Numbered from the stretch's first letter, positions 26,836 to 38,458 are shown. The stretch: 64,000 nt of DNA from Atherinomorus stipes (GCA_023101725.1 JALJCO010008634.1:62001-126000), one strand, 5' to 3'. Notes: a model not told the origin generated them from the sequence alone. Numbers and translations: made by a program.

Positions 26836-28040
26836 CAAAGATATTTTATTGATCCCCGAGGGGAAATTCATGTTTCGGTACAACCCGTCCAAGACACACA
26901 GACAAAGAAACATAACAAGACAGGATCAGGCAGACCGTGGTCAAGCAGCCCCTCGCAGGGCGCACCTTTGCAGAAAGAAAACAGTGACATGAGGAAAGAT
27001 GGGTAGGTGGTAAAAAAAGAGGTCTCCAAACTCTCCACGTACACAGGTGGAGACCTTGGAGACAAAAAAAAGACACACCAATACATAGAAGCACGAACTC
27101 AGGCAATCACAACATGAAAGACACTGTGGGCAGAAAGGAGGAGTATCCCCTCCAGACAGCCGAGCGGGGACGCTCAGGCCCCCTCCAGGCCCAGTCTGTC
27201 CAGAAAAGCGGGAAAAAGAGGAGGTACGGCGGGGGCGTTGAGTCTTAAGGGGAGGTGTGCAATGATCTTGTGTCTCCGTGGATGCGTGTGTGTGTGTGTG
27301 TCAGGCTGTGAACCCGCCTGAGTTCACACCCAGTCTCTGTCCACAGATGTTATGGTGGCCTTGGGAGTGCTGGCCAGGTGGTCCACTTCCCGTGAGAGAT
27401 GTGCGGGGGAGGGAACAGGGAGGGATGCTGAGAGTCCATTCACATAACTTTCTCTGGGAGTTTGCAGAGACGGCCCGTGTTAACCCAAACGCAGGCTTCT
27501 CGTTAGGGATGCCAAAGCAGATAGCAGAAGATGTTTTGAAGCAGGTCAGACGTGGTGGTGTCTGCTTCGAGTCCTTCAGCAGGTCTCCATGGCAGCATCA
27601 ATCAGCCGAATCAGGGGTCAATTTTCCAGGAGCCGTGCCAGCTGCTCCACAGATGTTCCCACTTCGCGGACGAGGTTCGGAACCGCAGCCAGCGTGCCAA
27701 GCTGGGCCTGAATGGCATCTAGCTTGCGATGAAGCTCATGCAACGCCAGAGTCTGAGTGTTGATAGCACGACTCATCCCCACACAAATGTCAGGCAGCGT
27801 GCCAGTAGCCGCCAGCAGCCCTCCAACTTTGCGATAAACCAGGAAAACGCCCGCACCAATCAGCAGGAACCCGGCTGTCATAAATCCAAATAAGTACAGA
27901 TCTTCAACATCCTCGATGGACAGCACCGACAGACACATGATCTTCCATTTGCTTCAGGAGTCGATCACATATCCCGCCGGGTGCAAACCGTCGGGGCAAG
28001 GGGCATCACCCCGTCCCGCTCTCCGGGTGGAAAAAATTTG
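26836..28040 (-). mobile_element. Retroelement-like unit with a small membrane-protein ORF
   Basis: On the minus strand this unit runs from a GC-rich leader (about 28035-27940) through an intact 106-codon ORF (27938-27618) to a long 3' region. The tail contains GTCTCCAAGGTCTCCACCTG and ends CCCCTCGGGGATCAATAAA. The last 400 bp (27240-26836) match 52246-52650 on the plus strand closely, including the terminal AATAAA-bearing hairpin region, while upstream similarity stops there. A constant 3' end with variable 5' truncation is the signature of LINE-type retrotransposition. I infer one family. Whether the ORF belongs to it or was captured is not settled by two copies. Confidence 0.5.
27618..27938 (-). 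CDS. Unrecognised 106-aa single-pass membrane/coiled-coil protein
   Basis: I do not recognise the family. The predicted protein starts with a short acidic segment (residues 8-13, IEDVED), then one strongly hydrophobic helix (about residues 14-35, with FGFMTAGFLLIGAGVFLVYR) followed by a basic pair R36-K37. After a Gly/Ala/Thr-rich linker comes an amphipathic helix with regular 3-4 spacing of L66, L69, L73, I76, L80 and L83. A Pro-87 break and a second heptad run (V90, V93, V97, L100, L104) precede the TGA stop. There are no Lys/Asn-rich low-complexity codons. Base composition is balanced, unlike the AT-rich surroundings. The ATG has A at -3, and a tiny upstream ATG-TGA lies 30-40 nt before it. 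It could be a small ORF of a retroelement, a processed host gene, or, less likely, chance. It has no introns in view. Confidence 0.5.
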   Translation of the reverse strand: MCLSVLSIEDVEDLYLFGFMTAGFLLIGAGVFLVYRKVGGLLAATGTLPDICVGMSRAINTQTLALHELHRKLDAIQAQLGTLAAVPNLVREVGTSVEQLARLLEN

Positions 28041-28439
28041 ATCAATTGCATTGAGAGACCAGTTGACCAAATCCATCATTGTTGCTTTGTCATGTCAAGA
28101 TTCAGGAAGTTATGCAGACAGAGGCTCAGAGAGTCGACCGGACAGGAGGGCAGCAGGGAAAATAAGGGAGGGAGGGCAGAAGAAAAAGCGTCCGCCTCCA
28201 TCGAGAGCAGGAATGGGTAGGATAAAGCTGGCTCACCTGTTCCCGTCCTTGATGAGCCTGGCTCTGTCACTGGCTGACTGGCTGTGCAGCTGCTTGTAGT
28301 AGGAAACTGGAGCCCAGCACCTGTTATATTGATGAGGCTAATATTAATTCAGCTCCATCAAACTGGCTGTGGTTGTTTTACTTTCATATACTTCAAAGAT
28401 AGGTAATTATTTATATGATTATTTATCATACAGAGTATT

Positions 28440-29015
28440 TATGTAGAATGGATGCGGGAGATGGACAGACGGATCGGTGCGGCGTCTGCAGTGATGAAGA
28501 CGCTGCATCGGTCCGTCGTGGTGAAGAAGGAGCTGAGCCAGAAGGAGAAGCTCTCGATTTACCGTCCATCTACGTTCCTACCCTCACTTATGGCCATGAG
28601 CTGTGGGTCATGACCGAAAGAACGAGATCGCGGGTACAAGCGGCCAAAATGAGTTTCCTCTGCAGGGGGGCCGGGCTCTCCCTTAGAGATAGGGGGAGGA
28701 GCTCGGTCATCCGGGAGAGACTCAAAGTAGAGCCGCTGCTCCTCCGTATAGAGAGGAGCCAGATGAGGAGGCTCGGGCATCTGGTCAGGATGCCTCCTGG
28801 ACGCCTCCCTGGTGAGGTGTTCCAGGCACGTCCCACTGGGACCAGACCCCGGGGGAGGCCCAGGACACGCTGGAGGGACTACATCTCCCGGCTGGCCTGG
28901 GAACGCCTCAGGATCCCCCCGGATGAGCTGGAGGCTGTGGCCAGGGTGAGGGAAGTCTGGGCTTCCCTGCTTAGGCAGCTGCCCCCGCGACTGTATACTG
29001 CAACTGTATATTTGC
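28440..29015 (+). pseudogene. RTE-like LINE ORF2 C-terminal fragment
   Basis: An open frame ending at 29050 contains YVPTLTYGHELWVMTERTRS (28570-28629), then RRLGHLVRMPPGRLPGEVF and RPRGRPRTRWRDYISRLAWE (up to about 28905). This is the conserved region after the reverse-transcriptase domain of teleost RTE/Rex-type non-LTR retrotransposons. The preceding segment (KKELSQKEKLSIYR) is in another frame, so a frameshift lies at about 28545-28570. It is 5'-truncated and abuts the minus-strand retroelement-like unit. Subfamily not resolved. Confidence 0.8.
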
Positions 29016-29988
29016 TTGTTGGTTATCCAGCAAACAAAATTAAACCTTAGTCAATATTTATCCATTACTTTCTATTTTTTGCAAGTGCAGCTGTAACTGC
29101 AACACTAAACTGTTGGAAGCACAGGGAGACTGAGGCTCACCCCCTGCTAATGTAGGTCGACCATGGACGAGTCCCTCCCACTCTTCCACCGGTAGAAGAG
29201 ACAGTTACCTGACTGCTTTTCCCGCAGTTCATTCTCATCTTCTTTATCCTCTTCTCAAATATCCTTTAACTCTGCTTCATCCTCCACTTCCCCTCTCCAG
29301 CCTGATGTGCTGGAAATGCAGGTCACACATGCAACAGGTGGTAATGTCGTCAGGTTTTTTTTTTTTTTTTTTTTTCAATCCCTTCATGGGGCCTCTATTA
29401 GTTTGCAAGGCCCTATGTAATGTGTGTAGAGTGCATCTTGGGTAAACCGGTACTGGGTCTGAATGTTTGACTTATGGTTTCTCAAAGCGAACCTCCAACT
29501 TCATGTGAGAGATCAAAATAATAATGTCTGACTGCATTTCCCCGTAATCACACCAGAAATAGAGGTACCAGTTTGTTCTTAAAAAGGTACAAAGCTTGTC
29601 GCTGGGGGGGGGGGTCCCTTTTAAAAGACATTTCTGTACCTTCATGGTCCATTTTTGTACCTTATCAAATTGTATGAGTTGAGAAAGTACAACTAAACCA
29701 ATTAAAAATGATGAATAAAAGTCAGTAAAATAGAGATTGACAACAATCAAAGATGCTAATAATAAATGAATAATTATTATATGAATATTAGGCCAAACAC
29801 ATATAATAATAATTATTAATTATTACTATGATTATTATGAAAATAATAATATAATAACTATAATTATACTACTGTTTAGAAGCACTGCTTTTTATAGTTA
29901 TTATACAAGCTACACACATTTTTCAATGCTGCAGGTACCTTTAGGGTTGAAATGGTACAAATTTGTACTTTATATTACGTTGTGCCAA
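29016..29988. other. No gene; part of a repeat with GGTACAAA-type motifs
   Basis: A T run of about 22 at 29356-29377 and GGGGCC...GGCCCTA motifs at 29390-29415 echo GGGGCCCTAGGCAATATTCT at 26697-26716. This suggests that one older repeat was split by the intervening elements. No coding region supported. Confidence 0.4.
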
Positions 29989-30501
29989 GGTTATAATAGT
30001 TTTGGATTTTTAATTAGTTTCAGTTTTTATTTAGTTTTGACTTTTTGTTTTTCAATTCAGTTAGTTTAGTTAGTTTTTTGAGCAGGTTTGCTAGTTTTTA
30101 TTAGTTTTTATTTTTTAGAAAATGCTTAGTTTTAGTTTAGTTTTTATTTAGTTTTAGTTGGGTTTTTGTTTTTCGTAAATTATGCAAATTTGCCTGGTGT
30201 GACATTCAAAAACATCAGAAAGCCACTCAGAGCAAAACCGGTAGAGCAAAGTAAACAGATTAAATAGAAATAGATTTCATATCAACCCAAGAGGCTTATA
30301 GATTAAACAAATTTACAAAGACTAAAAATAAGGATGTTTTTGCAATTATTTTAATTAGTTTTAGTAAGTTTTGTTAAGACACAATACAGTTATCGTTTTC
30401 TAAAAACCTGTCTTTTTTTTATTTGTATTTCAGCTAACGAAAATGCTTTTTCAATTTGAGTTTTCGTGTTTTCGTTAGTTTTACTTAACTATATAACCTT
30501 G
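29989..30501. mobile_element. MITE with AAGGTTATA termini
   Basis: The left end AAGGTTATAATAGTTTTGG and the right end TTAACTATATAACCTT are inverted. The interior is a TTTAGTTTT-rich sequence and its complement toward the right end. It interrupts a GTACTTT/TACCC-rich older sequence. Confidence 0.6.
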
Positions 30502-32745
30502 CTTTGTACCCTTTTTTGTAGTACTGTGTATAGGTACACTTCTGGCCTCATAAAGACCAATATTGTACTTTTGAGAGAACATTTAAAAAAAATGTCCCTG
30601 TATCTCGTACCTCTATTTATGGAAGTGTATGGTAATCAATTGGAAGTATTTTCTAACTTGAATCCATATTAATTTATACATTTGATTAGATTGTAAACTC
30701 TATTTGTAGGTTTTACTTTAGGCTGACAACGCACAAAAAGAAGGATTTATTTTTCAAAAAGCTCATTTTAATAATATCATTATTTTATTTTCGCATAATT
30801 TGGTATTTCAGTCACAACAGAAGTTTTTTTGGAAGCAACAGAAAGTGAAGTTCACAAAGGGAAGTAGATGGAACAAAACACTGCTCATTTTATAAACATA
30901 GTAGGTCTTTATGATAAAAATGTGATCTGAGTGATGGGGAGCTGTGCCCCAGTAAAGCTTTATGTCTAGCAACGCCCCTGATGTAAGTTAAACTGGGAAA
31001 GTGTCTAAAAAACGGCTAAGAAGCCGCTAGACTCCATGTTAGCAGAGCTGCAGGGGACAGGTTCACCTGGCAAGCCTAGCAAATAATATGAACTTTTTAA
31101 ACATCTGCACCACGTCTCTCCTGCTTTTCAGAAATACAAAAATCTAGTCTGAATTCTGCTCGCTTCAAAGATTAAGTGCTTCTTTTTATAGATTTTTTTC
31201 TGACTTGAAAGAGAAAATGAAACCAGATAAGCTGCCATTTCTAACCACAGAGACTCAGAGAATATGTGATGTTTCATCATCCTTCAGGGCGATAAACGAG
31301 GATTCTCTGCTCCTTACAGACAGTGTTTGTCTGCCACATGCCTCAGTTGATCCCTACAAAGTGCAGAGTAGTTGGAAGCTGAGTCATCGAGGATGGAGCC
31401 GACGTGTGCACGAACACATTTTTATTTTACGCAAGCTAAAGCCCCGAGAATCTTCTGGGTTTAACAGAAAGTGACTCAGAAGGATCAAAGAGGTTTTTTT
31501 CTCACCGTGCCCACTCACAGCCCAGATCTTCAAGCTGAAACGTTTCATCTGCAAAACTCTTCTTCTTTCCCACCGTTCAGGAAGATGAATAATTTACTTT
31601 CAGCCATGAATACTTTTTCCCCCTCCTGATGGTGGATGGAGAGAGAACACAAACATCACCCACATCATCATCAGGTCGTAGTTTTTGGTTTGTCTCGTCC
31701 AGATCAGCCACAGCTGCAGGAATATTTTGTGTTTAGGGATCAAAAATGTAATTAAATTCATTGAGAATTGCTGCATTTTTATTAGTATTATGCACATTTT
31801 CAGTGTGTGCATAAAAAACACTGAATGGATTTTACCCTCAAAAAATCTCACAAGTCCAAGAGTTTACTTTCTGTTAAGATGAAACAAACAACAAAAACTT
31901 AAAGCAGCTGAGATTGAGTACTCGTCACCCTCCTACTGGAATGTTGATGCTTTGATCCCCAGCTCTTCCATATGCTGCACTGACCAAAGGGGGAGGTCAG
32001 TATTTTGGGATTCGCTCATTCCCTCAGATGTTTCTGAAAGGCATCTAATGATTTAAAGACGTGTGAGACTCTGTGAAACGGGCTAATGCCAGCCTCTCAG
32101 GCTGGTTTCTGTCTTCAGTTTCAGCAATAACTGACAGAGCAGCAATGACCTCATGACCATGCGCAGAGTATATACATGACTGTGTAAAGGACTGTAAGAC
32201 CCAAACAGCCAGTTAAGTGAATATTTCTCTTATATCAGTCAGATTTTTTGTTAGAGCTCTCATCTGGATGTGGATGTAAGAACAGATTTTTATTTAATGT
32301 CCAGTATCGACAATAGGCTAAATAAGTCATTTATTTATATGCATATGTAAGATTAAGCATAATAGTTCAGAAGAAAGGAGCAGTTGATTAGATTTAGTGT
32401 CATCTAGTGGTGATGTTGCAGGTTGTAGCCAAAGGACCCCCCCCTAGTCCCATAAATCAGTCATTTAAAGTCAACCATAACACGTCAGTTATTCTCAGTT
32501 CTTTTTCTTTAAAAAAAAAATATATTTTAGCATTTTGTACGTCTACATCCCTGATTGCTATTTCAGGTTTTTATCTGTACTTTATGTGATTTTATTGCTT
32601 GTGTTTTTTAATCTCCCTATGTGACCTGCAGATGAAGAATAGCTTATGGCTACAATCTGGCATGTTTACATTCATGTGTTTTTCATGTCTGTCCATTAAC
32701 ATGCACTGTCCCAATAAAAAGAAAAAAGAAAACAATATTCTACAT
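30502..32745. other. No gene recognised
   Basis: No supported coding sequence or RNA. Open frames are all under 90 codons. Confidence 0.5.
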
Positions 32746-33330
32746 TAGGGATGCACAAAATAATCAGCCCCAATTGGTATCAGCCTAAATCAGCCTTAAA
32801 ACTGAGTATTGGACATCGGTCACCCCACCGACCAGATTAATCGATCAGCCTGCTGTTTCTGAAGTCTTAAAAAAAACAAAACTTCTTATTCAAAGACGTC
32901 TTTTTTACAGACTTTAAAACTTCTAAAAACTAAGGGTGGGAAAAAATACTAATACACTGAAATATCGCAATATTTTCAGATGCTGATATCATATTGACAT
33001 TTAAAAATGCGGTATTGATCTATTTTGCTAATGAAATCTCGTGATATTTCATCGTTCTACTACGAAATCTCATGAGAATTCACAAAAATCTCGCAATTTT
33101 TTCATATGTTGATATATTGACATTTAAAAATGTGGTATCCATCTATTTTACTAACAAAATCTCACAATATTTCATTGTTCTTTTACAAAATCTCACAGGA
33201 ATTCACAAAATATCATGAGATTTTTTAACATAACAATGAAATCTCATGAGATTTTGTAAGTAAAATAGACTGGTGCCGCGTTTTTAAATACCTATTTGTA
33301 ATCGGCAAATGAAAGTTCCACAATATTTCA
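32746..33330. mobile_element. hAT-like MITE copies (TAGGGATGCAC family plus TGGGAAAAAATA foldback)
   Basis: It starts TAGGGATGCACAAAATAATC. The next 190 bp match 40236-40430 (shared CATCGG...CCCACCG and CAGACTTTAAAACTTCTAA). At 32935 it continues into the GGGTGGGAAAAAATAC foldback, exactly as at 40431, so this junction is shared by two copies. Confidence 0.65.
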
Positions 33331-33394
33331 GTGAATCAGGCTGTGAATGTTGACACGACCGTGGAGAGCAGCCTGCCATTGGAGCTTCTTTTGA

Positions 33395-33740
33395 CATCTA
33401 ACACAGTGGTTCCCAAACTTTTTGAACCACGACCCCCAAGATAACATACAGTGGTACCCCCTCCATGCAATGGCTGAGAGGTTAATAGTGTGTGATTTAT
33501 CAAATGGGTCATCTTGGTGCCATCCTCTAAATCAGGGATGCCCAAGTCCAGTCCTCCAAAGCTACTGTCCTGCAACATTTAGTGCACACTTTCACCAACA
33601 CACCTACATCACATGAATGGCTTGTTCGCAGACCTCAGCATAGCCAAATGACACGTGCATGAGGGCATTCAGCCATTTGAGGCGTGTTGGAGAAAGTAGG
33701 TATCAGAAGTTGCTCTGACAGACTAGACATGGGCACCTGT
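33395..33740. repeat. Two interspersed-repeat pieces typical of teleosts
   Basis: AGTGGTTCCCAAACTTTTTG at about 33402 and TCAGGGATGCCCAAGTCCAG at about 33533 are openings of abundant fish repeats known from many genomes. The second runs through CCTGCAACATTTAGTGC to about 33735. Confidence 0.5.
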
Positions 33741-33751
33741 GTTCTATGTAC

Positions 33752-34395
33752 TATATTGCCAAAAGTATTCGCTCACCTGCATTGACTCACATATGAGCTT
33801 AAGTGACATCCCATTCCTGATCCATAGAGTTCAATATGATGTTGGTCCACTCTTTGCAGCGAGAACAGCTTCAACTCTTCTGGGAAGGCTGTCCACAAGG
33901 TTTAGGAGTGTGTTTATGGGAATTTTTGACCATTCTTCCAGAAACATATTTGTGAGGTCACACTGATGTTGGATGAGAAGACTCCACTGTAATCAATCCA
34001 AACGGTGTTCTATTGGGTTTAGGTCAGGACTCTGTGCAGGCCAGTCCAGTTCCTCCACACCAGACTCTGCATCCAGGTCTTTATGGACCTGCTTTGTGCA
34101 CTGGTGCACAGTCATGTTGGAAGAGGAAGGGGCCAGCTCCAAACTGTTCCCACAAAGTTGGGAGCATGGAATTGTCCAAAATGTCTTGGTATGCTGAAGC
34201 ATTCAGAGTTCCTTTCACCAGATTTAAGGGGCCAAGCCCAGCTCCTGAAAAGCAACCCCACACCATAATGACCCCCTCCACCAAACTTGGCACAATACAG
34301 TCAGACAAGTACCGTTGTCCTGGAAACCGCCAATCCCAGACTCCTCCATCAGATTGCCAGATGGAGAAGTTGGTCTCTTAATTTTTTCCTTGGCT
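33752..34395 (-). pseudogene. Internally deleted Tc1-like transposon
   Basis: The plus-strand edge TATTGCCAAAAGTATTCGCT (33753) is a Tc1-type terminal sequence. Minus-strand frames encode [20 protein letters not shown] (about 34261-34202), then QHDCAPVHK (second catalytic Asp, about 34115) and DWPAQSPDLNPIE (34045-34007, catalytic Glu). The N-terminal DNA-binding half is missing and several frameshifts separate the blocks. At about 640 bp it is under half the normal length. A MITE follows immediately at 34401. Confidence 0.8.
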
Positions 34396-34400
34396 GTATA

Positions 34401-34904
34401 TAGTCCTCAAAATTATTCATATCCTCACATTAAAGAAAAGGTTAAATTCACAATAGTAATTCAAATAACAAGAAGGTAATGAAACTAGTAATACATAAAC
34501 ATTACAAAATTATAATTTAGTAAGATAAAATACTGCTTTTGAACTGAGGTTCAAAATTAAAAAAGAAAAAAAAAACATTGAAAAAACAAGCCTGTCCCAG
34601 ATCAATTAGAGTACCTTGCTGGACCAACATACCTGTTAACAAGTGCAGACGTGTGATTGGACGTTACAGAAAACACGTGATTGCAGTGAATGCCTCAAAG
34701 TGGTGCTCCACAAAATTTTACCGTTGTTTTATTTTCTATGTTTGTTTTTAATATTTATTTGAAACACAATTCAAAATCAATGTCATGATTTTCATGGAAT
34801 TTCTTTTATTTATTATTACTTTGGTCAATTTCAACTTATTTCACTGACAGACGATTTTTTTCCATCTTTAATCTGAGGATATGAATAATTTTGAGGACGA
34901 CTAT
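34401..34904. mobile_element. MITE with GTCCTCAAAATTATTCATA termini
   Basis: The left end GTCCTCAAAATTATTCATAT and the right end ATATGAATAATTTTGAGGAC are perfect inverted repeats of about 24 bp. TA-rich DNA flanks both, as expected for a Tc1/mariner-type element. It interrupts or abuts the Tc1 remnant to its left. Confidence 0.8.
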
Positions 34905-34919
34905 ATATACATAAACACA

Positions 34920-35334
34920 CACGCACAAATATATAGATATATATATGTGGCAGGAAAAAAAAATAAAAAGAGAAAAATGGGGGAATTTTTTAAATGTGGA
35001 AAAAATGAAAAGAAAAATGTGGGATAGAATTATTTTAATAAAGAAATTTCGGAGATTTTGTTGGTAAAATAGATCAATATTGCATTTTTGAATCTCTATA
35101 TGAAATCTGATATAAAAATATCGGGATATTTAGGGAAAGATTTTTTCCCAGAAAAAAGAAGGGGGAGAATGATAAAAAAATGGGGGTGGGTAGGGTAGTA
35201 AGTAGAGGGTTGATAATAATTAGATAGAGAAAATATTATTATGTGAATTGTTTTAAAAAGAGGGGGAAGTAAAAAGAAAAATAATCGGTCCTGTCACTAT
35301 GCCTCCGACAGATCATGTGCCCTTGCTACTACTC
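34920..35334. repeat. A/G-rich low-complexity block, possible assembly artefact
   Basis: A and G homopolymers with very little C run from a (TA)n tract to a long (AT)n tract. In between, short TATTGCATTTTTGAAT-type pieces of the hAT-like foldback can be seen (about 35030-35130), suggesting a real repeat read with poor accuracy. Confidence 0.5.

Positions 35335-35385
<51 letters not shown>
35335..35385. repeat. (AT)n microsatellite
   Basis: About 24 uninterrupted AT units. Confidence 0.95.
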
Positions 35386-35388
<3 letters not shown>

Positions 35389-35632
35389 CAGCTTGGGAAT
35401 AGCTGATCTATGAAATTATACTGTATATTATGTATATAACTTAAATCTACACCAGCATCATTGATTAAAACACAGAGATGTCTCTGTTGGTACATCCACC
35501 ACAGCTTTGGCTAAACAACAGACCTTTAGTTTTAGTTTATTTTGAAAATGTTACAAAAGAAAGCAACAACGTGTATAAATCATGACAAGATATCCAATAA
35601 ACAAAACATATACTGTATGTATATTTGGTATG

Positions 35633-35635
<3 letters not shown>

Positions 35636-35663
<28 letters not shown>

Positions 35664-35690
35664 CTATATATCTATATCTATATATATATA
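35636..35690. repeat. (AT)n/(ATCT)n microsatellite
   Basis: AT repeats with ATCT interruptions lie directly beside the inverted SINE-like repeat. Confidence 0.9.
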
Positions 35691-35696
35691 GTCAGT

Positions 35697-36054
35697 CAGT
35701 CATTTTCTGTACCGCTTATCCGGTTCAGGGTTGCGGGGGTTGCTAGGGTCTATCCCAGCTATTATCAGGCGAGAGGCAGGTACACCCTGGACAGGTCTCC
35801 AGTCTGTCGCAGGGCCAACACAGAGAGACAGACAACCATTCACACTCACACCTAGGGACAATTTAGAGTGATCAATTGACCTAACATGTATGTCCTTGGA
35901 CGGTGGAAGGAAGCCGGAGTACCCATAGAGAACCCGCACACCCATGGGGAGAACATGCAAACTCCACACAGGAAGGCAGCTGTTGGAATTGTTCAAACCC
36001 CCTCCCCAGCCGGGAATCGAACTAGCAACCTTCTCACTGTAAGGCTGCAATGCT
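35697..36054 (-). repeat. tRNA-like SINE-type repeat, inverted copy
   Basis: Read on the minus strand it starts GTTAGCATTGCAGCC and passes a B-box-like GTTCGATTCCC (about 36010). It then shares GTGTGGAGTTTGCATGTTCT with the 4.25-kb copy and ends with CGGATAAGCGGTACAGAAA. It keeps about 150 bp of 3' sequence that the first copy lacks, but lacks the A-box region. Confidence 0.65.
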
Positions 36055-36061
36055 AAGGGTG

Positions 36062-36165
36062 CACACCAGGTATACTAGGTGCATTTCTAAACTTCTGAAA
36101 GTTCCAGTGAGGACCATTGGGGCCATCTTCCGGAAATGGAAAAAACACAGCATGGTCATAAAGCA
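36062..36165 (+). pseudogene. Tc1-like transposase N-terminal helix-turn-helix fragment
   Basis: Translation in one frame gives LLKVPVRTIGAIFRKWKKH (about 36092-36148). This corresponds to the recognition helix and linker of the paired-like DNA-binding domain of Tc1 transposases. The fragment ends at an (AT)n tract and has no catalytic domain. Confidence 0.65.
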
Positions 36166-36174
36166 GCAAAACAT

Positions 36175-36178
<4 letters not shown>

Positions 36179-36228
<50 letters not shown>

Positions 36229-36232
36229 TAAT
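36179..36232. repeat. (TA)n(CA)n microsatellite
   Basis: About 20 TA units followed by four CA units. Confidence 0.95.
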
Positions 36233-38455
36233 AACCTGAATACAACATGTTCAAAAAGTCAGAGTCAGAATATTTATCACAAACACAAAATTTGCAGAAG
36301 AACAGAAAACTAACATCAGAACAGTTTCCAGCTCGGCCTCGTACTGGAAACTACTGTGGTCAAACTGGGAGGAAAACAGGAAACTGGTGTTGATGAAGAC
36401 TTCGGTGGCATCATTCAGATCACACTCTGATAAACGTACAGGACATCATCCTCAGCAGGCCTCGGCTCCTGGAAGAAAAACATCAATACACCTCACACCT
36501 CCGTCACCGACACCAACATGGAGACTGGACTGGGTTTGGTTTTCAACACAGTTTAAAGAGGATGATTGTTTTAAAGGAGGATCGTACTAAGATCTCTGTG
36601 CAGATCATGTTATAAATGTCAACAACAAAGCCATTAGTCAAATAAATAAATACATCTTTATACATTCAACTTTAAACAATGGGAATTTATTTTAATACTG
36701 TTGTTGATTTTTTAATGTGTGAAGCACTTTGCGCTACTACTTGGTATGAAAGGTGCTCTATAAATAAAATTTCATTGGATTTGATAAACCAGTCTTGAAA
36801 TTATTTATTTTTATTCAGTTGCTATTTTATTGTGATGTTTTTTAGATTTAAATGAAAATGTTGTCTGTGTAACATATTCTGTTATTTAGGGTTTATATTA
36901 AATTATCTTCATTGTTTGACTTCATTGCGTCTCCATCCAGCTTCTGAATGTAAAACTAAGCCAAACTCACAATGTTTTGGGGTATTTAAAGTTTAAGTGC
37001 TACTTTATCCTGTTAATCCTGCTTTAGTTTTATCCAAATTAGCTTTGGGAATCAGTGAATCATATTTTCTTTATGACCTCACCATCATGGCCTTCCTCTT
37101 CCAGTGAGTTGTGTTAGCATCATGTCATCCTGAAGGTCCCGGAGTCTCAGAACCGAACCTTTTCCACTTCGGGAGTTCTGCTCATGCAAATATCAGTTGA
37201 TGCAGGAGGAAAAGATCCAGTTATAAAGACATAAAAGAACATTCTTTTTAAGGATTTCCAAAAACAGCATGCAAATCAAGGTCTTACCTGTGCCCTGATG
37301 GAATATCTATGAAGTGGATTTCTCAGATCCGGAAGGTTCTGCTATGCTAATCAGCTCCTGCAGAATCATCCCGACAGACAGCTTTGCACCCTGACTGAAA
37401 CAATAAACACTGGAAGTTATCATGCTGGAAATGCAAATGCAGAACTGAGGACAGCCTGGAGTTTCTAGGAAGGAATTTTAAATGCAAACCTGTATCAGAA
37501 TTTGGTTGTAAATGCGTGAGGAACATGGAGACTCCCCTCTGCAGACAGAAAAAACAAGTTTTCTTCATTTGCCTGCTTTAAAACGATCAGCAGCAACAAG
37601 TTTTAGCCTGACTGGGGAAAAATGAGCCACTGGTGAAGTTAGAAAAGGCTCCAACATGGAAAAGAATAACAGTCATGCCTCGGAGACATGAGGGCAGCGC
37701 GACTTCCACCATCATGAGTGACATGACAAAGAAAGGAAACACTGTCCACGGCCTCATGTCCACTCATGAAGCTGTGAAAACCCCTCAGAGATGTGGAGAG
37801 CTGCCATCCCTGCTGCCTCGTCTGACGTCCACCCGTCCTCTCACCTCCTGACATGTTGCCCCCCCCTCCCCGTGAACACACTCCGTCGCCACGGCGTGCT
37901 GTCGCTTCATTACAAGTTCCTGTCAATGTCTCACATCCTGCAAATAGCTGTCACTGATCCTCCTCCAGGCCCCGTCACCGGCTCTCCGAGGAGCCGGCGT
38001 GTTCCTGTGGTGTTGTTCAAATAACAGACTCATCATCAGCCCCATCCTGCCCCCCCCCTCACTGTCAGGGAATGATAATATTCAGCTCTATTCCATCCTG
38101 TCTGGGCTTATTGGCACCTTTTTGCAAAGGTTAAGTCCATCAAACTTATACCACAGTCTGTGTTTCTTTTGATATTATAAGATTCAGACATGTTTTTATT
38201 TCTTTCAGACTGAAACGCAGCAGTAATATTATAGATGGAGTTAGAAAGGCTGTCATCAGACTGCACAGTCAGAAACATGACCATAATTCACCAATTTTAA
38301 CACTGGTAATATGTTCAGAATTGACATAATAATAAAATGTTCCTGTGTAATATTATTACTGTATATGTGGATCAGAAGCTAACTATTTAAATAGTATTGA
38401 TTTGCTGAGAACGGGTGGGATAAAATAAGTCTTCCCACTACTTTTCAGATGTGTA
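36233..38455. other. No gene; LINE 3'-tail trace at 36.72-36.79 kb
   Basis: The segment ending GTGCTCTATAAATAAAATTT (about 36753-36772), preceded by GAAGCACTTTG, resembles the 3' end of teleost L2/Rex-type LINEs. The rest holds no supported feature. The frames at 37.35-38.02 kb are short and unrecognised. Confidence 0.45.
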
Positions 38456-38458
38456 AAT

